The notes under the pieces were generated by a model that was given only the letters and a program-made list of their open reading frames with translations, was not told the DNA's origin and did not search any database. Shown piece by piece: positions 51,658-60,023 of a DNA stretch of 64,000 bases (position 1 is the first letter of the stretch; the number at the start of each line of letters is the position of its first letter). Origin of the DNA: Streptomyces griseosporeus (GTDB taxonomy: Bacteria > Actinomycetota > Actinomycetes > Streptomycetales > Streptomycetaceae); the NCBI RefSeq assembly GCF_014656055.1, contig NZ_BNBR01000008.1:305110-369109 (forward strand), written 5' to 3'. The position numbers and the translations under genes were made by a program.

Positions 51658-52515
51658 TCACCGCTGCTCGCCGGCCACGGCGGCCTGCGCCATGGCCACG
51701 AAGCGGGGTATCAGGGGGTGTCCGCCGTGCGCGGGCCACACCAGGTTGAGGGGAACGGTCGGCGCGTCCGGTATCGCGAGAAATGACACAAAGGGGTGGA
51801 TGTGCTGCCGCCCCACGAACTCGGGGACCACGCCCATGCCCTTGTTGGAGGCGACGGCTTCGAGCCATTCGTCGAAATTGGCGCAGACCACCGCGACGCC
51901 CGGCTGACGCTCCGGCGGCCAGTCGCCCAGGTTGGTCGTACCACTCACCTCGTTGAGGACAAGCCGGTGATCGGCGATGTCCCGCCACCCGATCTCGTGC
52001 CGTTCGGCGAGCTCGGAGCGCGTGGAGACGGCCGCCACCCGCCGCTCGTGCAAGAGCGTGACGATCTCCATGTCCGGAGACGTCAGCCGCCCCCGCAGGA
52101 TCGCCAGGTCGGCCTCGCCCCGGTCCACCCCCGCGAGCTTCGAGTCATGCCGGTGCACCCGCACCGGCACACCCGTTTCCTCCTCGAAGCGCGCGATGAC
52201 CTCCTGCGGCCACCCGGTGGGGAAGCCCCAGGCGAAGCCCACCCGGAACGTGTCCTCGTCCGTTTCCGCACGCAAGGCCGCCTCCAGCTGCGGCAGAAGG
52301 ACATTGAGCCGGTCGTAGAGGCTCTCGCCGGCGGACGTTAGGGTCACATGCCGTGTGGTCCGTTCCAATAAGCGCCGACCGAGCAGCTCCTCCAAACGGC
52401 GGATGTTGCGGCTCAGAGTCGGCTGGGACACGCCCATGCGCTTCGCGGCACGAGTGAAGTGCTTCTCATCCGCCAAGGCCAGGAAGCCGCGCAGGTGGTG
52501 CAGCTCGATACTCAT
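51658..52515 (-). CDS. LysR-family regulator at the end of the accessory cluster
   Basis: A 285-residue LysR protein: helix-turn-helix in residues 1-60 (LHHLRGFLALADEKHFTRAAKRMGVSQPTLSRNIR), effector domain from about 90. ATG 52515 is preceded by only weak ribosome signals. It lies downstream of the KamA/flavoprotein operon, beyond a strong hairpin, on the same strand, and is not divergent from any gene, so it needs its own promoter (52516-52646). It is the only regulator inside the cluster and the best candidate to control it, perhaps through the CGCAT repeats at 59902-59942. Confidence 0.88.
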   Translation of the reverse strand: MSIELHHLRGFLALADEKHFTRAAKRMGVSQPTLSRNIRRLEELLGRRLLERTTRHVTLTSAGESLYDRLNVLLPQLEAALRAETDEDTFRVGFAWGFPTGWPQEVIARFEEETGVPVRVHRHDSKLAGVDRGEADLAILRGRLTSPDMEIVTLLHERRVAAVSTRSELAERHEIGWRDIADHRLVLNEVSGTTNLGDWPPERQPGVAVVCANFDEWLEAVASNKGMGVVPEFVGRQHIHPFVSFLAIPDAPTVPLNLVWPAHGGHPLIPRFVAMAQAAVAGEQR

Positions 52516-52646
52516 GGAGAGCAGCATATGAAGTGCCGCGAAGGCACCCTGGGTACCGCCCGGCGCGCCTCGAAGCTGCGACGACAACGCTCTCTCCGCA
52601 GGACATCGGCACTTCGGGACATGGCACGCCCCGGCCGTGAACGGGT

Positions 52647-52703
52647 GGCCGGCCCGACGCCGGCGCGTTTGCGGGAATTCACCCGCACGACGTCGGGCCG
52701 GCC
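52647..52703 (-). terminator. Nested terminator hairpin at the end of the cluster operon
   Basis: An outer perfect 13-bp stem (GGCCGGCCCGACG at 52647-52659 with CGTCGGGCCGGCC at 52691-52703) contains an inner perfect 6-bp stem (TGCGGG at 52670-52675, CCCGCA at 52682-52687). It lies 16 bp beyond the stop of the last operon gene (cupin, 52720) and 131 bp before the LysR start. Confidence 0.75.
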
Positions 52704-52719
52704 CCCGCGGACGGCGGGT

Positions 52720-53094
52720 TCAGGCGTGATAGTCGTCGTCCGCCACGTGCTCCTGCCATTCCGTCGGCCCGTCCGTGACGGCTATGTGGGTCATGAACGT
52801 GCCGGGCGCGGCGCCGTGCCAGTGCTCCTCACCCGGGTGGCAGACGACCGTGTCCCCCGCCCTGATCTCCTGGCGCTCGCCTCCCCGGGACTGCACGAAC
52901 CCCACCCCTTCCGTGACGTGCAGCACCTGCCCGGCGGGGTGCCGGTGCCAGGCGCTGCGCGAGCCGGGCGTGAACAGCACGTTGCGCACCTCGGCGTTGG
53001 CGGTGGCCCCGATGCGCGGCCACAGCCACACATCGCCGGAGAAGCGCTCCTCCGGGCCCTTCGTCGCGTCGCCGGGATGACGGTTGACGTCCAT
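52720..53094 (-). CDS. Cupin-domain protein
   Basis: A 124-residue single cupin of the quercetinase or carboxymuconolactone-like type: RSAWHRHPAGQVLHVTEG gives the first motif (His, His, Gln/Glu), GDTVVCHPGEEHWHGAAP the second (the two His pair). These residues fit Fe/Mn/Zn binding. The gene closes the minus-strand operon, 91 bp after the MFS exporter. It might catalyse an oxygenation, isomerisation or protective step; the reaction cannot be assigned. Confidence 0.85.
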   Translation of the reverse strand: MDVNRHPGDATKGPEERFSGDVWLWPRIGATANAEVRNVLFTPGSRSAWHRHPAGQVLHVTEGVGFVQSRGGERQEIRAGDTVVCHPGEEHWHGAAPGTFMTHIAVTDGPTEWQEHVADDDYHA

Positions 53095-53185
53095 GGCGTG
53101 AACTCCTTCGTTGGTTGTGGTGATCGTGGTGGGTGGCAGGCGAGGCCGGAGCCTTCCTGCTCGACGGGGGGTGCGGGACGCCGGC

Positions 53186-54646
53186 TCAGCGCTTGGCGGC
53201 GGGCCTGCGCACCCCGGCCTTCCCGGCGAGCAGGATCAGCGCGGAGGCCGCGATCGAGAGCGCCGCCAGAACGGTGTTGGTGGTGTCGAACGCGGTCTTC
53301 GGTGCCCCACCGCGCGCGGCGAGGTCCAGATACACGGTGCCGAAGACAGCCACTCCCAGGGTTCCGCCCACTTGCAGCGTCGTGTTGAACAGGCCGCTCA
53401 CGTCGGGGGCGAAGCGGGCTTCGACCGATTCGGTCAGGTGGGTCAGGGTGCCGCTGAACGCCGCCCCGTAGCCGATGCCGCCGACGGCCAGCAGGGCGGT
53501 CAGCCAGACGGTGCTCTGCGCACCGGCTGCCACCCCGGCGAAGGCGATCGCCATCAGGAGACCTCCCGCAGGTGCGGCGAGCCTCCTCACGCGCGCCGAC
53601 AGCCGGCTGAGCACGGGCCCGACCAGGGCGAACGTCGCCACCCAGGCGATGGGGACCATGCCGGAGTAGGCCGCGCTGCGGCCGAGCCCCTGCTGCAGGT
53701 GAAGCGCCAGGACGAACAGCAGCGCGAAGTAGGCGGCGCGGGTCGCGGCCTGGGACACCAGGGCGAGGGCCACCTGCTTGCGGGCGAGCAGCGCGACGTT
53801 CATCAACGGGCTGCCACCGCGGCCCGCGATGCCCCGCTCGACCCTGGCGAACAGGGCGAACCCCGGCACGGAGCCCGCGAGGCACAGCCAGGCCCACAGC
53901 GGCCAGCCCGCGTCCCGCCCGAGCACCAGCGGCGTCACCAGCAGGAACAGGCTGAGCGACAGAAGCCCCACGCCGCGCATGTCGAGCTTCTTGTCCCGCT
54001 CGGTCTCGTCGTCGGGCAGGAAGAGGAACGAGGTGATCAGCAGAACGATGCCGACGGGCACGTTGATCAGGAAGATCGGCCGCCAGCCCGAACCCAGGAT
54101 GTCCGCCTGCACCAGAACACCGCCCAGGGCCTGGCCGACGACGGAGCTGATCCCGAGGATGCCCGTGTACGCGCCCAGGGCCCGCCGCCGGACGGCGCCT
54201 TCGAAGTGCACCTGAATGCTCGTCAGGACCTGGGAGACCATCAGGGCCGCGCCCGCGCCCTGCACGACACGCGTCCCCACCAGAACGGCGCTGTCCGGCG
54301 CGAGCCCGCAGGCGAGCGAGGACAGCGTGAAGATCCCGAGGCCCCAGAGGTAGGTCCATCGCCGGCCACGGATCTCGCCGAGCCGGGCACTGGTGATGAG
54401 CAGCATGGCGTACGCCAGGGTGTACCCCGAGACGATGAGTTCCAGTTCGCCGCCTGACGCGTTCAGACGATCGCGGATCGACGGGATCGCGACGTTGACC
54501 ACCGCGATGTCCACGTTGCCGAGGAACATGCCGCCCAGGAGCGAGGCCAGCATCAGGCCCTGACGCGTTCCGCGCCGCGCTGACAGCCCGCGACGCGTGG
54601 TGTCCCCCGTCGACTCGGGTGCGACTGCCGTGTTCAAGGAATCCAC
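53186..54646 (-). CDS. MFS exporter (DHA2/14-helix type)
   Basis: A 486-residue transporter with about 14 helices: motif A-like LGEIRGRRWTYLWGLG after helix 2, and motif C-like GAYTGILGISSVVGQALGGVL typical of drug:H+ antiporters. The start is uncertain: GTG 54646 has GAAGG touching it, whereas TTG 54637 would place GAAGG eight bases upstream. The 87-bp gap before it contains a palindromic operator (54655-54674), so it may have its own promoter. Likely exports the product or intermediates of the cluster, or gives self-resistance. Confidence 0.9.
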   Translation of the reverse strand: MDSLNTAVAPESTGDTTRRGLSARRGTRQGLMLASLLGGMFLGNVDIAVVNVAIPSIRDRLNASGGELELIVSGYTLAYAMLLITSARLGEIRGRRWTYLWGLGIFTLSSLACGLAPDSAVLVGTRVVQGAGAALMVSQVLTSIQVHFEGAVRRRALGAYTGILGISSVVGQALGGVLVQADILGSGWRPIFLINVPVGIVLLITSFLFLPDDETERDKKLDMRGVGLLSLSLFLLVTPLVLGRDAGWPLWAWLCLAGSVPGFALFARVERGIAGRGGSPLMNVALLARKQVALALVSQAATRAAYFALLFVLALHLQQGLGRSAAYSGMVPIAWVATFALVGPVLSRLSARVRRLAAPAGGLLMAIAFAGVAAGAQSTVWLTALLAVGGIGYGAAFSGTLTHLTESVEARFAPDVSGLFNTTLQVGGTLGVAVFGTVYLDLAARGGAPKTAFDTTNTVLAALSIAASALILLAGKAGVRRPAAKR

Positions 54647-54654
54647 CTTCGGAG

Positions 54655-54674
54655 TGTAACTACTAGTATGTACA
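54655..54674. promoter_or_regulatory. Palindromic operator upstream of the MFS exporter
   Basis: TGTAACTACTAGTATGTACA is symmetric at 16 of 20 positions around a perfect TACTAGTA centre. It ends nine bases before GTG 54646. The AT-rich palindrome in GC-rich DNA resembles TetR- or MarR-type sites for efflux genes, though no such regulator gene lies nearby. Confidence 0.6.
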
Positions 54675-54733
54675 GCCGCAATCCGCGGCGGAGCCGGGGC
54701 CCGGACCGGCCCCGGCCCCGCTTCCGGACAGCG

Positions 54734-55135
54734 TCAGACCGCGTCCCGCTGCACCAGCTGGAACTGGATTCCGTCGGACGTCTCCGGCCGGGTCCAGGCG
54801 TTGAGGTTGGGGCCCACCGGGACGGGCTCGCTCGTGGTGAACGCGACACCGAGCCCCTGGACCGCCTCGATGACGCTGGGTACGTCGTCGACCTCGACAC
54901 CGATGTGCTCGATGCGGGCCTGGTTGCCGTCACCGAGCCGGCGCCGACGGGACTCCTCGGTCGTGGGCTCGATGAGCTCGATCCGGCCGTCCCCGCACTG
55001 GTAGAACGCGATCCTCACGTTGCGCTCGGGCACGTCCTGCGCCCGCTCCAGACGCATCCCCAGACTCTCGAGGAACGCCCTCGCCCCGGCGATGTCGTCG
55101 ACCACCACGCCGATGTGGTCGATGCGCTTGAACAT
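54734..55135 (-). CDS. VOC-family protein (methylmalonyl-CoA epimerase/glyoxalase-like)
   Basis: A 133-residue vicinal-oxygen-chelate protein with two half-sites: KRIDHIGVVVDDIAGARAFLESLGM (first metal His) and RIEHIGVEVDDVPSVIEAVQGLGV (second), then GIQFQLVQRD. The glutamate in GRIELIEPTT would be a metal ligand. ATG 55135 has AGGAGG seven bases upstream. It lies 28 bp after the cupin gene and 87 bp before the MFS gene. An isomerase or binding-protein role is possible; the substrate is unknown. Confidence 0.88.
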   Translation of the reverse strand: MFKRIDHIGVVVDDIAGARAFLESLGMRLERAQDVPERNVRIAFYQCGDGRIELIEPTTEESRRRRLGDGNQARIEHIGVEVDDVPSVIEAVQGLGVAFTTSEPVPVGPNLNAWTRPETSDGIQFQLVQRDAV

Positions 55136-55163
55136 GTACGCCTCCTGATGTCGGCCAGTCGCC

Positions 55164-55631
55164 TTACGCGTGCTCTTCGGAGAAGTTGTTGTGGATCGCC
55201 GCCAGTTGGGGCAGGTTCGACATGTTGAGCAGCAGCAGGTCCTCGTCCGCCTCGTGGTTTTCGAAGTGATGCGCGGACCAGGCGGGTATGAGGAGGATGT
55301 CGCCACCGGTCAGCTCGGCGGACTCTCCCGTTTCGTCGAATATCACGGTGCCCGCTCCGGACCGCACGAAATACAGGTGCCACCAGGAATGCGCGTGTGT
55401 GGTGGTGCGGTCACCGGTGCGGACGACCTGGAAGGTCATGGACGTCCCCGGAACGATTTCGTGGCTGCCGCCGGGTGCGGCCAGGGTGAGCGTGCCGTAT
55501 TCCGTGTGTTCGGCCGCTTCGAGTTCCTTGGCCAGGTTCTCCCACTGCCACACCACAGGGGACGGCTGCTGCCGCACATGGCGCTTGCGGAATTCAGCGT
55601 ACGGAGACTGACTTCCTGTCTGTACCGGCAT
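55164..55631 (-). CDS. Cupin-domain protein with N-terminal extension
   Basis: A 155-residue cupin: RTTTHAHSWWHLYFVRSG is motif 1 (two histidines, and a Trp-His pair instead of the usual glutamate) and GDILLIPAWSAHHFEN motif 2 (with histidine). The N-terminal 40 residues are helical. Its start overlaps the end of the flavoprotein gene by 38 bp, indicating close coupling. A metal-dependent oxygenase or isomerase is plausible. The second cupin at 52720 is only distantly similar. Confidence 0.87.
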   Translation of the reverse strand: MPVQTGSQSPYAEFRKRHVRQQPSPVVWQWENLAKELEAAEHTEYGTLTLAAPGGSHEIVPGTSMTFQVVRTGDRTTTHAHSWWHLYFVRSGAGTVIFDETGESAELTGGDILLIPAWSAHHFENHEADEDLLLLNMSNLPQLAAIHNNFSEEHA

Positions 55632-57462
55632 ACGTGTCCTCCTGGACGGCTTCGTGTCGGTGTCGGATCTGCGCGAACATGTCGCGTACGGAGGCGTCGG
55701 CGTCGGCGGTGAACTGCGAGGCCAGTCCCTGCCGGGGCAGGGCGTGGGTGTAGAAGCGCGGTCCCTCGACGGGATAGCCGACCGCCCACGCGCCGGAGAG
55801 CGGCTCACCGACCGCCGTGACGATCCGGCCCTGTTCGTCGATGTCGATGCCGCCGGGCTGGAACGGACCGTTCGCGTAAGGGCGCACCAGGCCACGGGCG
55901 AGAAGGCTGCGGATCAGGGGTGACCTGTCGTGTTCCGGGTGGAACGCGTCGAGACGCGCGATGACCAACGCGTCGGCATGGCGGATCTCCGTTCCGCCGG
56001 TGTACTCGGTCCGGATCGCGAAGCGCGCCGCCTCCCGGTCGAGGACCACCTTGCTCCCCGGGCCGCCGGCCAGATCCACGATCCCCGCCCTCATGAGGGC
56101 GAGGAGCTGGTGGTTGCGGTGCCGGGGCGGGCCGAAGGAGACCCGGTTCATGACCGGGACGTAGAACGAGTTGAACGTCCGGTGGGACGTCGGGGTGAGC
56201 CCCGAGAACTCGACGGCCTCCCGCAGGCTCGCCCGGGTGTCGCGGATGACGTCGGTGGCGGCCTTCACGGGACTTGTCCGATTGCCGCGCTCGGCCTGCT
56301 CCAGGTCCTCGACGACGTAGTCGACGAAGAACTTCCTGAACGCGTCCCGGTCCGGGAAGGCGCGCCCGCGCAGGGGGTCGATGATGCCCTCGACCGCACG
56401 CCGGTCGTCCGCCGTGAACTCGTATTCCTCCGGCGGGACGGCTCGCCCGTCCGCGGCCGCCCGATAGGCGTATCCCATCTCCTTCAGCAGGAGCGGAAGC
56501 ACCTCCGCCACGAAGTCGAGCCGGGGGTCGTCACCGCGCCGTACGGCCTCGGCCCGAAGGAGTCGCACCGCTTCCTTGGTGAAGAACCGCGGCCGGTGCT
56601 GCCCCGTGAGGCCCTTCTGGTTCACGCCGCGTGCGCTGAACGGCAGGCACTGGCGGGAGAACAGCTCGATCCTGGGCTCCCGGCCGGAAGGCAGGTACTC
56701 CGTGGCCCACCCGGAGCCGCGGAACACGCCGCCGCGGCCGGCCGTGAGTTCGGAGATGACGTCGTGAGCGGTCAGTCCGAAGCCCTGCACGGCGACCGTC
56801 GAGCCGGGCGCGATGTTCCGCAGCCGTTCCACCGGATAGGGATGCGGGCAGTAGACGAGCCAGGGGTTCCGGTCGGCCTTGGTCCCGGCGAACTCCTCAT
56901 AGGCCCGGTCCTGCGCCGTGGGAACGCGTTCGCAGTGCCCGGTGGCGAGGAAGACGTAGTCGCTCGGGACCACGTGGCCGTTCCGCAGGTGGACGGTGAA
57001 GTCCCCGCCGCCGTGCGCCTCGATGTCCACCGCGCGGTCACGGTGGTGCACCACACGCACGTGCGGCGGCAGGGAACGCACTGTCCGGTCGAAGACCCAG
57101 CTGAGGTAGCCGCCGAGCATCTGCCGGGGCAGATAGGCGTGTTCGCCCACCGGATCGCCGGCGGTGCCGCCGGTCGGCAGGTAGACGCCGCCGAAGTCCC
57201 GGTAGCCGGCGCTCGCGGCCCACTCGGTGAACGAGGGTCCTGTGCCGTCGGCGAACATGGTCACCTGGCCGGCCAAGGTGTTGGTCAGCAGGTGGGCCGG
57301 CTGGTTCGCGGGATGGGAGCCCTGGCCGCCTTCGGCCGGGTCGATCAGGTGCACGTCGAGCGTGCGCCCCGCGGGCAGTTGCCCGGCGAGTTCCGATATC
57401 CGCTGCAGGATGCTCAGGCCGCGCGGCCCCACCCCCACGATGGACACGCTCAGCGCCGTCAT
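55594..57462 (-). CDS. FAD/NAD(P)-binding protein of the cluster (copy 1)
   Basis: A 622-residue flavoprotein: opening SVSIVGVGPRGLSILQRI (FAD GxGxxG), HLLTNTLAGQVTMF, then YVFLATGHCE (ATG motif), and a second dinucleotide motif VAVQGFGLTAHDVISEL. Shared with the copy at 60024-61946 are SGREPR, ARGVNQKG and SFGPPR. It matches the FAD-NAD(P)-binding (NAD_binding_9-type) family, whose members include poorly known amine or N-oxidising enzymes; the substrate here is unknown. ATG 57462 overlaps the MBL gene stop (ATGA). The last 38 bp overlap the next gene. Confidence 0.88.
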   Translation of the reverse strand: MTALSVSIVGVGPRGLSILQRISELAGQLPAGRTLDVHLIDPAEGGQGSHPANQPAHLLTNTLAGQVTMFADGTGPSFTEWAASAGYRDFGGVYLPTGGTAGDPVGEHAYLPRQMLGGYLSWVFDRTVRSLPPHVRVVHHRDRAVDIEAHGGGDFTVHLRNGHVVPSDYVFLATGHCERVPTAQDRAYEEFAGTKADRNPWLVYCPHPYPVERLRNIAPGSTVAVQGFGLTAHDVISELTAGRGGVFRGSGWATEYLPSGREPRIELFSRQCLPFSARGVNQKGLTGQHRPRFFTKEAVRLLRAEAVRRGDDPRLDFVAEVLPLLLKEMGYAYRAAADGRAVPPEEYEFTADDRRAVEGIIDPLRGRAFPDRDAFRKFFVDYVVEDLEQAERGNRTSPVKAATDVIRDTRASLREAVEFSGLTPTSHRTFNSFYVPVMNRVSFGPPRHRNHQLLALMRAGIVDLAGGPGSKVVLDREAARFAIRTEYTGGTEIRHADALVIARLDAFHPEHDRSPLIRSLLARGLVRPYANGPFQPGGIDIDEQGRIVTAVGEPLSGAWAVGYPVEGPRFYTHALPRQGLASQFTADADASVRDMFAQIRHRHEAVQEDTYAGTDRKSVSVR

Positions 57463-58301
57463 CGCAGGGCTCCGCTCTCCGCCGCGGTGACCGCGATGCC
57501 GTCGAGTACCGGCTCGTGCAGGCATACCCAGTCGGGTGCTTCCGCGAGCCTGGGGAAACGCCGCGCCACCTGCGGGTCGTGGCCGGGGATGATGTGGTCG
57601 TCGCCGTCTGCCAGGGCCTCGATCCGCTCGTAGCCCTCCAGCATCGGCGTCAGGTGGTCGAGGATGGGGAACGGGCTGCGCAGCCGGATGTTGGCCCAGA
57701 GATGGGTGGCGTCGCTCGCCAGCACGACCCACCCCCGTGCGGTGGGCACCCTGACCACTTGCGTGCCCGGCGTGTGGCCCGGTACCGGATGAACCGTGAC
57801 GCCGGGAACGATCTCCGCCTGGCCCCGGTGGAGGACGAGCTGGTCCTCGAACAGCCCCTGCACGGCGGTCTGCACATTGACGGGTTCGAACGGCCTGCGC
57901 ACGACGTGGTGCCGCATCGCCGGCCCGGTGCAGAACCTCAGCTCCTCCTCCTGCAGATGGATCCGCGCGTGCGGGAAGCGGTCCAGGTTCCCGGCGTGGT
58001 CGTAGTGCATGTGGGTGATCACCAGGTCCGCGATGTCCTGCGCCTGCAGGCCCAGGTCGGCCAGCGCCGCCACGGGGTCGCGGAAGAGGGTGCGCTTGCG
58101 GCGCCGCGCCATCTCCTCGGGGAATCCGGTGTCCACCAGCAGCACGTGCCGGTCGTTGCGGACCACCCACAGGTAGAAGTCCATCGGCATGTCGCTGCCC
58201 GGGGTGAACTGCCCGTCGTCGACCAGGAAGTTGTCCCGTGCGGGGCGGTCGGCATGCGTGCCGAACCGCAGGGCCAGGACCTCGTACTCGTTCTCGGTCA
58301 T
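57459..58301 (-). CDS. MBL-fold hydrolase (lactonase-like)
   Basis: A 280-residue metallo-beta-lactamase-fold protein. The metal motif is THMHYDHAGNLD (HxHxDH), followed by GHTPGTQV (His), ASDATHLW (Asp) and IIPGHDP (His). This fits the N-acyl homoserine lactonase branch of two-metal hydrolases. It starts five bases after the radical SAM stop and overlaps the flavoprotein start by four. In this cluster it could open or close a lactone or thioester intermediate, or hydrolyse a signal. The sequence alone does not distinguish. Confidence 0.9.
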   Translation of the reverse strand: MTENEYEVLALRFGTHADRPARDNFLVDDGQFTPGSDMPMDFYLWVVRNDRHVLLVDTGFPEEMARRRKRTLFRDPVAALADLGLQAQDIADLVITHMHYDHAGNLDRFPHARIHLQEEELRFCTGPAMRHHVVRRPFEPVNVQTAVQGLFEDQLVLHRGQAEIVPGVTVHPVPGHTPGTQVVRVPTARGWVVLASDATHLWANIRLRSPFPILDHLTPMLEGYERIEALADGDDHIIPGHDPQVARRFPRLAEAPDWVCLHEPVLDGIAVTAAESGALR

Positions 58302-58306
58302 GCCCG

Positions 58307-59662
58307 TCAGGCCCCCACCAGGTCGAGCGGCCGGCCGGCGGACGGGCTCTTCGCCGTCCCGTCCGCCGCGTCCTCGAAGAAGAACCCGGGCTCTCCGAAA
58401 GCCGGGACGAGCTGGTCGAACCAGGTGGCCTCGGGATCGAACCTGGCGTAGAAGGGCCGGCGGACGACGCCGCCGCTGCGCGCCTGCAGGAACTGCAGGG
58501 CGAACACCTTCTCCCCGCGGATGGTGGGCGTACCGTCGATGAGCACCTTCCCCGGGAACGCGCTCATGGACGGGCCCCGCACGGTGCGGGACAGACCGGA
58601 GACCGCGCCGTAGGCCGTGCGGAAGATGTCGTACGCCTCGGCGAGCGGAAGCTCGAAGTAGGCGCGGGCCCCGGTGTCGCGCTCGACGAACATGTAGTAC
58701 GGGATGGCCCCCAGCTTCACACCCTGGGTCCACAGCTCCCGCCAGGCGGCCGGGTCGTCGTTGATGTGCCGCAGGACAGGGGACTGCATGCGGACGACGG
58801 CACCGGTCGCGGTGATGCGCCGCAGCGCGCTCTGCGCGATGGCGGGCCGCAGTTCGGCCGGGTGGTTGTAGTGGCCCATCAGCGCCAGGTGTTTCCCGGC
58901 CGACACGATGTGTTCGAACAGGCGCAGCAGGTCGTCGGCGTCCGGATCGCTGACGAAGCGCTGCGGCCAGTAGCCCACGGCCTTGGTGCCGATCCTGATG
59001 TTCTGGACGTGGTCCAGCTCGGCGTCGAGGAGAGGCTCCAGATACCGCTCCAGCGTGGCCGTGCGCATGATCATGGGGTCGCCGCCGGTGATGAGCACGT
59101 CGGTGACCTCGGGGTGCCGCTTGAGGTAGGCGACCAGTCCCGCGGCGTCCCGGGCGGCGAAGTGCAGGTCGTCCTCTCCGACGAACTGGGGCCACCGGAA
59201 GCAGAACGTGCAGTAGGCGTGGCAGGTCTGGCCGGCGCTCGGGAAGAAGAGGACCGTCTCCGCGTACTTGTGCTGGATGCCGGGGACCGCCTCGCCGTCC
59301 AGCCGGGGCACGTTGTGCGTCATCTGGCCGGCGGGATGCGGATTCATGCGGGACCGGACGACGTGGATCTGCTTGGCCAGTTGCTGCTTGTCGCCCGACC
59401 GCAACAGGTCGCGCAGGGTGGCGTAGTCGTCGGGGTCCAGCATCGACCGGTGCGGGAAGTTCAGCCGGAATATCGGGTCGTCGGGTATGGCGTTCCAGTC
59501 GATGAGTTCATCGAGTACGTACTGGTTGGTCCTGAAGGGCAGGACGTGTGACACCACGTCGACCGCCTCGCGCAGCTCGGCGGGAATGCGTTCCCATTGC
59601 GGTGCCCGCTGAATCGACGAGCGGTTGTAGGGCTTGTACTTGGCAGGGCTGGAGTCAGCCAT
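58307..59662 (-). CDS. KamA-family radical SAM protein (2,3-aminomutase-like)
   Basis: A 451-residue radical SAM protein of the lysine 2,3-aminomutase family. The iron-sulfur motif CHAYCTFC has cysteines at 147, 151 and 154. TDVLITGGDPMIM and HYNHPAELRP match family strands. Where lysine aminomutase has its PLP lysine in GGGGK, this protein has SAFPGKV (Lys372), so a PLP lysine may be retained but its loop differs. The aspartates that hold the lysine side chain in the canonical enzyme are not obvious. ATG 59662 has GGGGA upstream. First gene of the operon, so its chemistry probably begins the pathway. Confidence 0.87.
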   Translation of the reverse strand: MADSSPAKYKPYNRSSIQRAPQWERIPAELREAVDVVSHVLPFRTNQYVLDELIDWNAIPDDPIFRLNFPHRSMLDPDDYATLRDLLRSGDKQQLAKQIHVVRSRMNPHPAGQMTHNVPRLDGEAVPGIQHKYAETVLFFPSAGQTCHAYCTFCFRWPQFVGEDDLHFAARDAAGLVAYLKRHPEVTDVLITGGDPMIMRTATLERYLEPLLDAELDHVQNIRIGTKAVGYWPQRFVSDPDADDLLRLFEHIVSAGKHLALMGHYNHPAELRPAIAQSALRRITATGAVVRMQSPVLRHINDDPAAWRELWTQGVKLGAIPYYMFVERDTGARAYFELPLAEAYDIFRTAYGAVSGLSRTVRGPSMSAFPGKVLIDGTPTIRGEKVFALQFLQARSGGVVRRPFYARFDPEATWFDQLVPAFGEPGFFFEDAADGTAKSPSAGRPLDLVGA

Positions 59663-59901
59663 GTGAATTCCCCGTCCGAATGGTGGACTGTGCATTCTGG
59701 TTCGCGGCGAGATGGCGGCGAGAGGGGATCACCCTGACCGCCGGTGAATGCATGGGCGGAGGCTCCCGCGCAATAGTGCTTCTTCGCGCCCGCGCAGCCG
59801 GTGCGGAAAAGGTTCCGTGATTCCCCTGCTCGCCGCCCAGAACGCTAGCCAGGGGTCTCGTCCGGTGAGAAATAGACGACGGCGGAGACTCATTCGGCAG
59901 A

Positions 59902-59942
59902 CGCATGAATGCGGTCCATTGACGCCGCGCATGACTCATGCG
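59902..59942. promoter_or_regulatory. CGCAT/ATGCG palindrome array in the cluster's divergent promoter
   Basis: The 361-bp gap between the radical SAM gene and the second flavoprotein gene (59663-60023) holds no gene. It contains CGCAT-GA-ATGCG (59902-59913, perfect) and CGCATGA-C-TCATGCG (59928-59942, perfect), with a further ATGCG half-site at about 59955. TTGACG lies at 59919-59924 between them. This is the probable shared operator for both halves of the cluster. Confidence 0.6.
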
Positions 59943-60023
59943 TGTGCCACATCAATGCGCTTTCCCGGCTCGTAGGATCGGCGGTGGCTCAGACGGAGAA
60001 GGACGGAACCGGGGGAGTTTTCG

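Noticed and set aside
59548-59820. Small plus-strand ORF at the start of the kamA-like gene
   Set aside because: It runs antisense to the radical SAM start and into promoter DNA; composition is not protein-like.
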